Assembly: GCA_947034885.2 (NCBI GenBank) | Contig: OX344749.2 | Location: forward strand, 26,799,501 to 26,863,500 | Direction: 5' to 3' | From: Thuidium tamariscinum | Lineage: Eukaryota; Streptophyta; Bryopsida; Hypnales; Thuidiaceae | DNA length: 64,000 nucleotides | In this document: positions 1 to 11,356 of the stretch, in pieces | Layout of the letters: each line of letters opens with the position of its first letter | Numbering within the stretch: the stretch's first letter is position 1 | Made by a program: the position numbers and the translations under genes | The notes under the pieces: generated by a model | The model's input: the letters and a program-made list of their open reading frames with translations, nothing else | What the model was told of the DNA's origin: nothing | Databases searched by the model: none

Positions 1-45
1 GCAGTTTACATGAAGGATATGCAAAAAAGATGGATGTGAACTGAC

Positions 46-1202
46 AGTGTCCGATGGATTCTCTGTCAGAAGGTTTGAATACACTTTTTCGGCTTTCTGC
101 CATGATCCTTTAGCCTCGTACCACATCCCTTCCAGACGACCTACAAATTTCAACAATCTTCAGCGCCAACCGAGCCTCCAACAAAAATCATACAATCAGG
201 GAACAACCACAGAAAACCACCGAACTTCAAGGAAGAAAAACGTACCAACACGCGTACTGTCGGGAAATTTTGAATCCAGCGCATTAATGCATTTCTGTAG
301 ACATTAGCCACTAGTTAACATCTTCTGCTACATATAAGAGTCTCATTCCCTTCTGAGTGTGCTTCCTAGCACGAGACGCCAACACGCAATTTCTGTGCAT
401 GACTTTGATTAAGCCCCAAAATTGATTGTCAGCGGCACCTTTCTAATCGGAGGGTCATACCTTGGCAGCATCAAGAGCATGGCAATCCATGCAGGCTATA
501 GCTACTTGCTCGTATACTGTCCATACTGCAATCACCGCCATATATAAATTTAATAACAACCAATATAAAACGAATGCAATGACCAGCACTGCACGATAAT
601 AATAGCTCAACACTCACAGAAACATACGAAACTCTTCATCGTTTGCACCTTCCAGTTCCACATATTCCGCAACATTGCAATCACAGAGCTCTTTCCATCA
701 AAAATAAAAAATTACAAACTACAAAATTTCTGTTCCGATCAGAAAATTCAAAACTCAAACTTGCTGTAAGTTACCACATAAATTTGCATTCACCCGGAAA
801 AGTCACAGATATGGCTTTTCCTAAAACCCTAATAAAATGGCGAAAGCCAAATGCAGCAAAATTGGATGAATCTGCCTTAAATGGTTCTCGCAATAGTACC
901 AGAGCCTCTAAGTAAGTGAATCTTGGCGAATTCAGAGAGACTCGCGAGACTAAAGAAAACGGATCAGGGTCAAATTCGAACAAAACGAATTGTACAGGGT
1001 TTTACAGTAACATACCATCCGATCCAAGCCTCGACCTTTCGGACGCCTTATTGAGAAGCGCAAGGCCATGCTTAGCAACAATATCGGATCTGCGGAGCTT
1101 CAACTTGCGCACTAAACTCAAATATTCCGCCACTCCTCCCCCGCCATCTTCCACCTGCTGCTCCAACCTGTTGAGCTCCCGCTCCTCGCCCGCCCCCACC
1201 AT
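46..1202 (-). CDS. EMC2: ER membrane protein complex subunit 2, N-terminal part (runs off left edge)
   Basis: EMC2 is the TPR-repeat subunit of the ER membrane protein complex and helps insert transmembrane segments; it lies on the cytosolic side. Four coding exons are visible on the minus strand: 1016-1202, 461-525, 246-294 and 46-140. All junctions are GT-AG and the phases agree (1, 0, 1, 0). The start at 1202 gives MVGAGEERELNRLEQQVE, close to the start of known EMC2. Later conserved blocks are EYLSLVRKLKLRRSDIV, KHGLALLN, WTVYEQVAIACMDCHALDAAK (shared with the family as W-T-x-YEQVA-x-A-x-MDC) and a GRLEG..YEAKG block with KAEKVYSNLLTENP. About 132 residues are present; the family is near 300, so the remaining TPR region lies beyond position 1. 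Identification rests on collinear motif match over all four exons. No break is seen. Confidence 0.93.
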
Positions 1203-2261
1203 GGCCGGACCCCCAATAAACAAATATAAAATCCCAGAAAACTCAAGGTCGCGCAAAATCACTCGGGGTTCACGATCGGCGAGATCACAAGCTCCGATTC
1301 TCTCAGCCAAAGCCTTGGAAAAACGAAGGGCAGAGTCTGTAGGAGAACCCTAGATGATGATACGGGAGATGAATGTCGACTTTGCCATGAATGGATGAAA
1401 ACGCAATGATAACTTCGAAATGCAAAAGCTAGTGTAGGTGTTGGGATGGAGTGTGTTGATCTTTGGTCCAAGAAGGATTTGTTGGAATTTGAGGAGATAA
1501 AAACTTTTGGTGAGGTTGTCAAATAGCATTTTCAATATAAACCCCTACAAAATTTGGGGTGTTTCTTGAAGAGAAATTGTCAAAAACTGCCATTTTATAG
1601 TGCATCACTTGAAATTGAAAATAAAAATGCTTTTTTGAACTTCAATCATACAAAAGTGTATTAGATTACAATGATAATTTTTAGAAAACTTTTTAGCCCA
1701 TTTGATTGTGTGGATTGGCAAAATGTAACATTTGAAGTGGAAAAAAATGTATTTTCATTTGTAAAAAATGCAATGAATATATTGTAAGCCGTCTTGGATT
1801 ATAATTTATACTCTTGATGAATTTGAGTCTCTCCACTAATGAATCCTATATCCTATTAGGCACACTCATGCAAAATTTCATAAGCAGATACAGTAGAACA
1901 ATCCATCACAATTAAAAGACTCCATAGTAAACACTTAAGGAATGACCTATTACACCAAAAAATTTCAATAAATAAAATTGAACAACTATTAATGTCTTAG
2001 CTATTAGTGATAGGATGATTAGGAACCTCATTAGGAACTTCCATCTTTTTTGTATAAATTCATTGTAGCAAGTGACTTATTAATTTAGGCCTTTTATGGT
2101 AAAAAAATATTGTAACCAAATTAAGTGAGTAAGTTGAGCATTTTGGATACGATTTTTGTTGGTTCCAAGATAGTGTAGAGACTCTTCAGAGCCATAATGA
2201 GTAGAGTACTTTTAAGAATTCAAAGAATAATTCATAGCAAACTCATATTTCATCAAAAAAA
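1203..2261. other. EMC2 upstream region grading into AT-rich spacer
   Basis: The first ~200 bases are of mixed composition and probably hold the EMC2 5' UTR and core promoter on the minus strand. From about 1500 the sequence becomes strongly AT-rich. I see no further gene. Confidence 0.5.
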
Positions 2262-2587
2262 CATTAGAGGAGATTTAGGCTTTTAGAAGACTACAAAATT
2301 CTGAATGGTAGGAACACTTTGAGTGTTGCCACATCAACAATCTGACATAATCAGACAACTACCACGTTAGATAAATTTTATAATTTATTTATTTTTATTA
2401 AATATTAATTTTTTTAAAAATTAAATCATTTAAAAAAAATTAAATCATTTTTTTTAATACATTCTGAAATTTTCGATTTTTTTTAAAGTCAAAAATTCAA
2501 ACCAACAAGGACTTGTCTACAGTAGTGGGAATAATTCCAAAGATAGCCTTGAAATAGTCTCCTAAAGGTCCAAAATTCCTCTCATTG
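2262..2587 (+). repeat. MITE family A, copy A1
   Basis: Ends are imperfect inverted repeats: CATTAGAGGAGATTTAGG at the left, and CAATGAGAGGAATTTTGG when the right end is read on the other strand. Inside are the family's landmarks in the same order as other copies: a GCCACATCA / CCACGTTA block near the left, an A/T-rich core, and a GAAATAGTC block near the right. Other copies are at 2658-3233 (two, inverted), 4058-4396, 7252-7551 and 34773-35058. No coding capacity. Confidence 0.7.
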
Positions 2588-2657
2588 TTTCTCCCATTTA
2601 TCTTTTTGGAGGGAAAATTAGAAAAATCAAGAAATGACATGAAGGCAAAGTCCTACA

Positions 2658-3233
2658 CTAGAAGAGTTTTGAGGGCATTGGAATTTGAAGACTATAGGTT
2701 CTTGGACTAGGGGAAGACAATTTTTGTTGTGGGAACGCAAAAAACATAGTGCGCTAACATGGTTGAGAGAATGCCATGTCATTATTTTATTCTTTAAAAA
2801 AATTGGACTTCTATTTTGCATTTCAGAGCCCCAATTTATTTTTTTGGTAATTGTTTGATAACTATTGGCCTAACAACAGCCAGTAGTTTTAGGAATTATT
2901 TTGAAAACAACCCTAAAATAGTCTTCTCATGCAAGAGACTATTTCGGGGTTGTTCCTTGAAATTATATCCTACACAATGAATTAGTGAGTATTGGTCTGA
3001 ATTTGTGGAAAAGAATTCAAAAGAATTCAAAAAGTATATAAAAATTGGAACCTAATTTTTTTAATTAAAAAAAATATTTTAAATACATTTAGTAATTAAT
3101 TTTAAAAATAATTAATTAGTATTATTTGATGTGGCAATCTCTGGACCACATCAGATTGCCTATGTCGCAGCATTTCTAAAGTTCCCACAGCTAGGGAACC
3201 CACAATCTTCTAAATGCCTAAAAAACATCTAAT
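2658..3233. repeat. MITE family A, two copies fused head to head (A2/A3)
   Basis: The left half (2658 to ~2945) is a plus-oriented family A copy, with GTGGGAACGC and TGCCATGTCATT landmarks. The right half (~2915-3233) is an inverted copy with TGATGTGGCAATCTC and GTTCCCACAG landmarks. They meet in a palindrome around 2900-2960, where AACAACCCTAAAATAGTCT is answered by AGACTATTTCGGGGTTGTT. The whole 576 bp could fold back on itself. It is either a tail-to-tail insertion or the full-length foldback form from which single copies derive. Confidence 0.65.
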
Positions 3234-3532
3234 ACAATGGATCATTTTACCTTGTAGAATTTAGTTTAATCTAAATCACCCTAGAATGCAAGGTGGTGAA
3301 GTAAATTGGCAATAGTTATATACTAGTTTTTGTTTTTTTATCATTTCTTGTGCAGCAAGGAAATTATTTATTTAAAATCCAAAGAGTGAAAATTAGGGGA
3401 CAAAAATTTGGAATTATTACAAAAAAATTCAAAAACTTTGACTTCATTATTTGCAAGATAATAGGGCTTGAAGTAAAAAAAAATTCTAGAATCCCTCGTA
3501 GAATCGACTTCAACATAGCTAAGATAGACAAC

Positions 3533-3750
3533 GGTGCTAATATATAAGCATGAAAGAGTGAGCATGTGAGCCTTGAGCTTATATATGAGTAGATATCATA
3601 CAATTGTTGAAGTTGTTTATAACATAAACACCTATAATTTAGGTATTTATAGCATATATGCATTATTATCATGAAAGATTATTGTAATGTAGACACTTAT
3701 ATCATAGGTGTATAGTCTTCTACGCTCATGGGCTCACATAATAGCAACCC
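3533..3750. repeat. Repeat family B (inverted-repeat ends), copy B1
   Basis: The copy begins GGTGCTAATATATAAGCATG and ends GGGCTCACATAATAGCAACCC, an imperfect inverted repeat. Other copies lie at about 5165-5392, 6161-6391 and 26645-26841. All carry the subterminal motif GTGAGC and an inner stretch built on variants of ACACCTATAATTTAGGTG-like palindromes. Size (200-230 bp) and lack of coding capacity fit a MITE. The superfamily is not determined because target duplications are unclear. Confidence 0.65.
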
Positions 3751-3759
3751 TGCTAAGAT

Positions 3760-4440
3760 AGAACCACCTATTACTGACCAAGAACCCATACCCAACCTAT
3801 AGCATTCAACTATTTCCAACCAAAGCTAGAAGAGATTTTAATCAAAGCTTGGGATATATTTTTTCTTCATTTTCAAGCTTGGAACTAATAAGATCATGGC
3901 ACATGTTCCAAAGTGTCATAAAGTGTGTTGGAAGTACTAATCAAGAAAGTAGTCTCTTGAGTGATTGAAATTAGAAGAGCCTAAACTTTAGCTATGGATA
4001 CAAAGCATTTTTTGTGCTTCCAAAAATCCCAAGGATTTCAATTTTAGAAATGAAATTATTACAAGAGGATTTCTAGCCCCCAAGAAGATTGTTTCAGGGT
4101 GTTCCCAGAAGTTGTTCTCACTGCTGCAAACTAGGCCTTTACTAGTCTGAATTTTTGAATTTTTAAAATAAAAAATAAAAATAAAAATTTCAAAAAATTT
4201 CAGAATGTTTAAAAAAAATGATTATTTTTTTTCAAGAAAATATTTTTAAAATATTAAATAATTTAATTAATTAATTAATTAGAATTTTCTGATGTGGTAG
4301 TCGCTCGACCACATCAGCACTGCGTTTCCAACGTTCCCAATGCATTCCCAGCATTTGGGAACTTGTAGTCTTGTAAACTAGCTGAAAATCTTCTCATGGA
4401 AAAATTTGCAATCCCTATATTTTTTTAGACAATTTTATGT
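3760..4440 (+). repeat. Dispersed repeat family D, copy D1 (split by MITE A4)
   Basis: The block with TTTCCAACCAAAGCTAG, then AAGATCATGGCACATGTTCC, then TGAGTGATTGAAATTAGAAGAG recurs in the same order at 24370-24740; parts of it recur at 26980-27690. In this copy the block stops at about 4057 and its continuation (CATGGAAAAATTTGCA) reappears at about 4392, after MITE A4. Function unknown; probably a decayed transposon. Confidence 0.55.
4058..4396 (-). repeat. MITE family A, copy A4 (inverted), inserted in repeat D1
   Basis: Read on the minus strand this matches copies A5 and A6: the TGATGTGGTAGTCGCTCG / ACCACATCA landmark, an AT-rich core, and a CTGAAACAATCTTCTTGGG to AAATCCTCT right end. 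It interrupts repeat D1. Confidence 0.65.
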
Positions 4441-5164
4441 CACATTTTATCAATTGCATAAATGCCAAATTTTAGAAGTCAATGAAATTTTAACAAAGGA
4501 TGCCCAAGAGATGTCCAAATTGTTTAAAGTATTGCAAAAGTTTAGGTTGCATTTCTTGTGATCAAAGCACTCTGTTTGCAAGACATTACATTCCTTCTAA
4601 AACAAGGACATAGTTATACATTGTCATTGTGTCAAAATTTTATAAATATTGAACCCAAGTTGACTTTATACGAACCTATCTAAGATTTGTGCATGCATTG
4701 AATAAACACTTTGTTCATTAGGTATTAAATTGTTTTTTACTTCAAACATTTGTATTTAGAAAGTAAAGATAATTTATTTAATTTTGTATTAAAGAATTGA
4801 TTGACCATATTTTCTTATATTTAGATAAATCAATGTATAGGAAATAAAATGTAATTAAATTAAAATTTACAAAATAAAAAATTAATTAATTATTTTTAAA
4901 TCCTTCAAAAGTGATCATACTAATGCACATGGTTTGGTTTTTTTCTTGTGAAAGGTATGTTATTTAATGAAAGTCAAAACAAATCACATTGGCAACTTAA
5001 AATTTATGGATTGCTAAACATCATATTGGATTGTCTTTGTGAGAAGAAAAATGAAACAAACTATAGTTTGTCTTGAATTTTATCAATATAAAGTATCATT
5101 GCATTTTTTTCTCAAGCTCTAGATGATGACATTGAATATGTCCAACTAGATGGGGCACTACACT
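4441..5164. other. AT-rich spacer
   Basis: No open frame of useful length and no recognised motif. Homopolymer A and T runs are frequent. Confidence 0.6.
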
Positions 5165-5392
5165 ATTATCTAGACCTAAGAGTGTGAGTCCATGAACTTG
5201 GAAGAATATAAACTTATGGTATATCAGGTGTCTATATTATATAAAATTTCTATAATTATAGTACAATTACAATATGGGCACCTATATTTTAGGTATTTAC
5301 ATTATAAGCACCTTCCATAGTTGTAGGATATTTGTTTATGTATATTCCCAAGGCTCGCATGTTTGCATTTTCATTCTCACATACTAGCACCA
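5165..5392. repeat. Repeat family B, copy B2
   Basis: The right end CTCACATACTAGCACCATTGG is almost identical to that of B3. The interior keeps GGGCACCTATATTTTAGGT and the GTGTCTATATTATA landmarks. The left end (near 5165, AAGAGTGTGAG) is more decayed. Confidence 0.6.
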
Positions 5393-6160
5393 TTGGTTCT
5401 AATCATAGTGATTTTAAAAGATTTTTGTGTTTTATTTCATTTATTCAAGTCATTTTGAAATAAAAAATTTAATTTTGTAGCTAGACCTAATAGTACTCTA
5501 TGATTTATAGAATATTTGTAAAGCAAAGTCTTCATAACCTTTATTGTACAAATGTTAAAGGACTAGTACAAGAATCTAAAAATAACAATGAATGAGAGAA
5601 TGCATCATTTTATACACTTGAAATGTCTTTGTGTTCATCTAATGTTTAAAAACTGAATGTTTAGTCCTTAAGTTGATAAACCAATGATTTTCAAAGATTT
5701 CTTTGTACACCACTATTATGAAAGAAAGGCAAAGTTAGCACATCTTTTCTAAATTTATTTTTTTCAAATTGTGGTTTAGTAGATGTTAATAATTTTTTTT
5801 AGGTCCATCCCAAAAAATTCATTTTGAAAAAGAAATTTTTCAAAAATATTAGCATCTTTTTCTAGAGAGTTTTCTTTAAAATTATCCTACAACTATAGTA
5901 AATAGTTTTAATTGTCAAAAGATGCCATTTGAATAAAAGGTATAGTCAATAAAAGATGATTCTATTTTTGAATTAAGAAGGGCATTTTGTATTTCTATAA
6001 TGACATAGCATACTTCAAGAGTCAAGAGCAAAACTTTTGCATTAAACCCCAAAAGGTGTTCCCCTATTGCCAAGGTATTCAATCAAAATTATTAGATCCT
6101 AGGTAAATTCTATTTGTTTCTACAATTTCTTTGAAAATATTTCAGTGGATTTTTAGTCAG
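5393..6160. other. AT-rich spacer
   Basis: Nothing recognised apart from AT-rich decayed sequence between two family B copies. Confidence 0.6.
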
Positions 6161-6391
6161 GGTTGCTATTATGTGAGCATAAAAGTGTGAGCCTATGAGC
6201 TTAGAAGACTATACATCTATGATATAAGTGTCTATACTATAGTAACCTTCTATATTAATAGTGTATATATGCTATAAGCACCTATATTATAGGTGTTTAT
6301 GTTATAAACACCTTCAAATGGTTGCATATATATACTTATCTATATGCTCAAGGCTCACATGCTCACACTTTCATGCTCACATACTAGCACC
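6161..6391. repeat. Repeat family B, copy B3 (best preserved)
   Basis: Starts GGTTGCTATTATGTGAGCAT and ends GCTCACATACTAGCACC, so the terminal inverted repeat is about 25 bp with a GTGTGAGC / GCTCACAC subterminal pair. The interior contains ACCTATATTATAGGTG, itself palindromic. No coding capacity. Confidence 0.7.
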
Positions 6392-7251
6392 ATTGGATTT
6401 TTAGTCCTCATTGTTCCTCTTTAATCAAACTAATTTTCTCAAATTTTTTGGGACCAATTGTCAAGTCCATAGTTCTATAAGGACTTTTTGACCATTTACA
6501 CATAACATTGAATCCCCAATGATGGAACTTCCCCTTAAAAGGTATTATATCTAGTTATTAAAGTTAGCATATCATGCCAAATAATTAAGTGCCCTAGTGA
6601 TACAATCTAGTCACTTGGAATTGAATAATTAGCCTATTTGACTATTAAAATCTTTTCAAGTATACATGCAAATCATTTGTCCTTTCACCCATGGCTCCAA
6701 TCCCATCTCTTCTACTAATTGATATGGTAAATTTTCATAAATCTTCTCTTGGATAACAATTTGATTGTAATGACTTCCACATAGTTTGAATTTTGGTGAA
6801 TATGAGTTAGGCGCTCAAGAGTTAAAGTTTAAAAAAATGTTTTGGTATTTGCTAATAAAATTTACAGATATTTTGATTATTTTTATTTTTACTTTTCAAG
6901 AATTTGATGCCTTGATTATTGCAATACGAAGGGGTTTGTGAATTTTTTATTTTGAGATTTGTTTGAGTCCCATTTTGAAATATGTATGTGACTCATTTTT
7001 TATAATTTGACAATTGCAACAACATTAATATATTTGTCTTCTAAATTTTTTACAAAATAATTTTTCCAAAAATTTTAACTTAATTTTTTTTTCCATCCCT
7101 AATAGCTTGTATCCTTCCACACATACTTAAGAGGTGTTTAGTCGTAAATTCAAAGAATTGTGGTTCATACGTGGTCTCATATATGAGATAGTGAAAACAC
7201 CACAATATGGTCTATGTATCCACTTTTGCACAATAGACTTCTAATAAAGTG
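6392..7251. other. AT-rich spacer
   Basis: No gene or repeat family member recognised here. Confidence 0.6.
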
Positions 7252-7551
7252 CATTAGAAGAGAATTGAATTTTTAAGAGCCTAGGAGTTCCCATAGCCCA
7301 AAATCACGTAATCTGCCATGAGAATATAGTTTTGTAAGAATCCTACCTGGTTGAGAGGGTGCCACATCATTAAATTTTTTTTTGAGAAAAAAATTTTGGA
7401 GGTTTTTTTTTTTCATATTTCAAGATCCCAAGATTTATTTTTATTTTTATTTTTTTGGGAAATGCTGGCCTAACAACGGCCAACAGTTCCCGGATCAGTT
7501 TCAAAAACAATCCCGAAACGGCCCTTTCGACCCCTCAAATCCTCTCTAATG
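7252..7551 (+). repeat. MITE family A, copy A5
   Basis: Bounded by CATTAGAAGAG on the left and CTCTCTAATG on the right. The interior keeps GAGTTCCCATAGCCC, GGTGCCACATCATT, GGCCTAACAACGGCC and CCCGAAACGGCCC, the last two shared nearly exactly with A6. It is one of the two least decayed copies. Confidence 0.75.
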
Positions 7552-7559
7552 GTCTCATA

Positions 7560-8540
7560 AAAGTGTTATTAAATCAACTCCATACTTAACCCCTAAAGAA
7601 CCAACTTGCTAAATTTGGCAACATAGCAATTTGGAGTAGGTACATGTGAGTAGAAATTTTCGTATTTTGAGCCCAAATTTTAATACAAGGTGGGGACAAG
7701 GAATATCTTTCATATGTATAAAAATCAAGACATTTGGAAAAATACTAGTAAAAAGATATAGCCTAGTATGTTATTTTTTTTGTAACTAAGTAGTTCAAGT
7801 AGATTAAAAGAAGTCATTTTTTCCAAAAACAAAAATTTGAAATTAGTATTATACAATTATGTATGCGGGAAAAGCTTTGGATCATTTCATTTTGATCAAT
7901 GAGTCAAAAGTTATGAGTTTTTTGTTTGTTTGTGGGTAGTTGTAGATTCTCTACTCTAAAATAAACTTTCAAATCCTTCATTTTACTCAATTTTAAATAT
8001 TAAAAAAAATAATGGGATGTAGATTGTTTATTACAATATTCCAACCATAGGGATTGGCATTTCTCAATTCCACAATTGAATTTTTAACAATTTTGTATTT
8101 TGAATGATTTGCTACTTCTTTTTACTTACTATTTTTTACTATATGTTGTACAATTCTAAACAATTTGAAATTTTTTAGGCAAGAATCCTACTTGGCCTAA
8201 ACATTGAATCCAAAGAGGCACAACCATTTTGGACCATTTTTAATATGGTTTTTGCCATTTGAAGTGCAACTGTCCTATTTTCCTTTCTGTAGCGTGAAAA
8301 AAATGATTTTTGAGCATTCAAACACTAATATCTTGCAATTCACATGGTGAAAAATTCTGAATTTTTTTGCACATGTTCTCAAACCAATTTACTAAGAGAT
8401 CCTATGGTTACAAATTTTAAAAAATATTTAAAAAAAAATAGCATTGGTACTAGAAATGACAATTTTTGACCATTTTTGGAGTAAATGTAGTCAAAGAACT
8501 TAAGGGATTAATTGTCATTGGTTGATTGTTGATTTTTCTA
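7560..8540 (-). repeat. Dispersed repeat family R, copy R1
   Basis: Read on the minus strand this stretch aligns over roughly 0.95 kb with 33880-35150 (R2) and with 43800-44750 (R3). Shared landmarks are TTGCAAGATA(C/T)TAG, a cytosine-poor TTCAAAAATCATTTTT stretch, CCTCTTTGGATTCA, AATCCCTATGGTTGGAAT and GTTTATTTTAGAGTAGAGA. R1 holds the uninterrupted version of the site where R2 carries MITE A6. No open reading frame survives. Confidence 0.75.
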
Positions 8541-9688
8541 AATTTTGGTTTCAAAACCAAAGTTGTTTTTCTAGAATGTGCTTCAAGGTGTCCTAGGGAG
8601 TCCTATTTTGAAAATTGATAGAAATTAGATGTACTTTATCCAATTTAGTTTAATTTAATTTTTGAAAATTCATGATTTTCAATTGCTAATACTACAGAAA
8701 TTTTTTTTAGAAAAAAATGCCACAAACCATACTAAATTGCTTATTTTGATAGTTTTAGGTGTTTTGACATTAGTACAATTTTGGCCATTGTAGAGGGCCC
8801 GTTTTCCAAAAGATGCAATAGGAACCTATTCTTCATTGGTAAGGAAAAAGCATCCTCATTTCTACTAAAATATTGACCTTTCAATTGTATTTCTAACTTT
8901 TGAACAATATATAATTTGAACTTGAAATTTGTATCATCAGAAGCACATCCAAAAGAACTTTGAGAGGATATAAGAAAATTCAAATTTAAACATTGGACAA
9001 GTATTTCAAATGCAAGGTAAAAATAAAAATTAGAGAGGTCTTAGCAAATCACATTTACTACAAAATTTGGCCACTGATATTTTAAATGCGGCCAAATGTG
9101 GAATGTCGATGGACAAATTTTGTCATGGTAACGGTGATTTGCTAAGACATCTATAATATTTGTTTTTTCCTTTCTTTTGAAGTACTTTTCCAATGTCTAT
9201 ATTTGAATTTTCTCATATCATCTTGAAGTTGTCAAAGTTCCTTAATGAATATGTGCTTTCAAAGATACAAATTTCAAGTTCTAATTGTGTACTATACAAT
9301 TCAAAAAGTTAGATATATAGTTAGAAGGCCAGTTTTCCGATAGGACTCGAGATGCTCTAAATGAACCCTTTCATGTTAACAAGGATGTTTGGCATCCAAT
9401 GAATGACAAAGAATCTTTCTTTGTAGGACAAAAGTGCAACTATTTATCCTTGGTATTATGGGTAGAAAAGGGAGATTTTCTACAATATTTTGACTATATT
9501 TGGCTTATTCAAAGTAGATGATGTCACACAGTATTAAAATGCATGATTTTCTATGGCCACCAATCTATCCTTCAAGGGTTATCCTTCTAAGAATAAACCA
9601 ATCACCATCAAAATCATCCTTTTTGAAATAGGGTGAATCACCTACTTTAAGAAAATTCAAAAGTATTCATTAGAAACCAAACTACTAT
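8541..9688. other. AT-rich spacer with weak dispersed-repeat similarity
   Basis: No gene. Around 9415-9490 the sequence (GTGCAACTATTTATCC, then AAAAGGGAGATTTTCTA) resembles blocks near 24115-24185 and 40100-40170, so a small dispersed repeat probably exists here. Confidence 0.45.
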
Positions 9689-9906
9689 GGGAGAGGCACC
9701 CAATGGCGCACCTTCACCCAATGCCGTCCATTTCTAAGTCAGTCATTCATCCTAGAACAAAAATGTATCAGGATTGTAAACTGTTTATTGTTTTAGGTCA
9801 AAAGAAATAAGTCATGTACTACCTACCTACATTTGTAGCCTGAAATGATTGTGTGCTGTAGAAACGGACGGCATTGGGTACAGGTGCGCCATTGGGTGCC
9901 TCTCCC
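9689..9906. repeat. 218-bp MITE with 45-bp terminal inverted repeats
   Basis: The left end GGGAGAGGCACCCAATGGCG is matched by the right end CGCCATTGGGTGCCTCTCCC. The inverted repeat continues inward for about 45 bp with small differences (ACCCAATGCCGTCC against GGACGGCATTGGGT). No open frame and no clear target duplication. The near-identical arms suggest recent insertion. It stands about 1.45 kb upstream of the prolyl 4-hydroxylase start codon. Confidence 0.85.
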
Positions 9907-11356
9907 TTATTCATGATTGCCCTTTTTTACACAAAAAATTCCAAGGATGAACAATCTCTCATCTAGCTGACCTGCAAGACTTCTCTGTCATCCATCGGAC
10001 CATTCTGGTCCACGGAGGGTTATCATGGCTCTGACAGAACCCTGATGCAAACCAGCCCAGACTCCCTAAGTGTCAAAACCGCCACAGAGATTGGGAGGCC
10101 AGCACCCGGATGTGCATTGATTGGGACGCCAGCCCCGACCTGCTGCCTTGGTCTGACAAGATCTTGGTGTCAGTCAGTGCGACGGAGGGCCCAAGTCTCA
10201 TCAGCAGCGAATCAGGAGTGTATCATAAGCTTACGTTACTGCAATGAAAGTCCCGTACCTTACCAAATTTCATGCGACTTCGAACCATTGCTCCGTCACT
10301 GAAAGGAGCCTCTTCTGCCTGCAGCAGCTGCATCGCTTTCTTTCCTTGGGATTACAGCTACTGTTGTGGCCTTGTGGGTCTCGTGTTTTCGGGGACCTTC
10401 TGATTGATGAGGGCTTAATTGTACTTCAAGGTCGTGCGCTCAACAAGTCCCTGACTTCGGGCTATCCAGATGATCGATTGAAGGAAACCCAAGGGTTGTT
10501 TCCTTTCGACTCGGGGAGAGATTGTTGGGTTGGTGAGGGCCACGTGTGATCGCCATTTGAGGTAAACAAACCTAGGTGCAGTCCGATCGACGTTGCGTTG
10601 CTTTCTTTTCCTGCACATTCTTTTGATTTGATTTCCAAGGTTTGAAGATAAGGGGTGGAGGTTCTGGAGGAGCTTAATCTTGGGAAGGGGTGTCAGTGAG
10701 GTACGATAGGGTAGTACGCCGATTGTCAAGCCGTGCATTGCGTATGGTATGAATGATTGTCGTTTGTGGTTTGTACTTCCAGTCGTTTCTCGCTTACCGA
10801 TCTCGCGTGCCGGTGTCCGTGAGGGATTAGGGTTTGTGAAAGTGGAACAGGAGAAACAGGGACCTGGTTTTTGTTTGCACCGATTTGAGCATTTGGATGC
10901 CGGCAGCATTGTAATTCGCTCTTGAGATACAACTTTTTGCTGCCAATTAGCCTTGTTGTCATCGGCCTTTTAGAGGATATGTGTATTCTGGGCCTCTGTA
11001 CATGTGTGTTATGTCAGATCGGAAGTTATCTTAGCTTGGTCCAATTTGACCTTTGTGATTATATCTGCTGATTTGTTGATTGATCAATGGTGTCCAGGAA
11101 GAGTTTCTGAGGTTGGATATGGTCAAGGACAATTGCAAAAATTTGTTCTCCAAGGTGGAGAGGGCTTAAGCCTACTACAATGGAGTTCAGTAGAATGCTA
11201 GGAAAACTTCAATAAGGAGCTTGGAACCAGTCTTCAGAGAGTTTCGTGGATGCAGCTACATGCATACTTTATCACACCCTCCGTACCTCAAGCCTTAGCC
11301 TGGATTGATCCACTGGTGTTTTGGGAAGAGGGAGGTTGATACCGAGTGTGTTCAAT
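9907..11356. promoter_or_regulatory. Upstream region of the prolyl 4-hydroxylase gene
   Basis: From about 9950 the base composition becomes balanced, as in the gene islands, and stays so up to the P4H start codon. It most likely contains the promoter and 5' UTR, perhaps with a 5' UTR intron. Open frames within it (for example 10244-10549) show no recognisable protein features. No TATA box could be assigned confidently. Confidence 0.4.

Noticed and set aside
616..905. Minus-strand exon-like patches (LCDCNVAEYVELEGANDEEF region and the 771-983 frame) between EMC2 exons
   Set aside because: EMC2 exons 1 and 2 join perfectly without them (W-T-V-YEQ follows directly); they lie inside intron 1 and are chance.
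10244..10909. Overlapping frames of 101 and 164 codons on both strands upstream of P4H
   Set aside because: No recognisable domain, equally open on both strands, and located in the likely promoter and 5' UTR.
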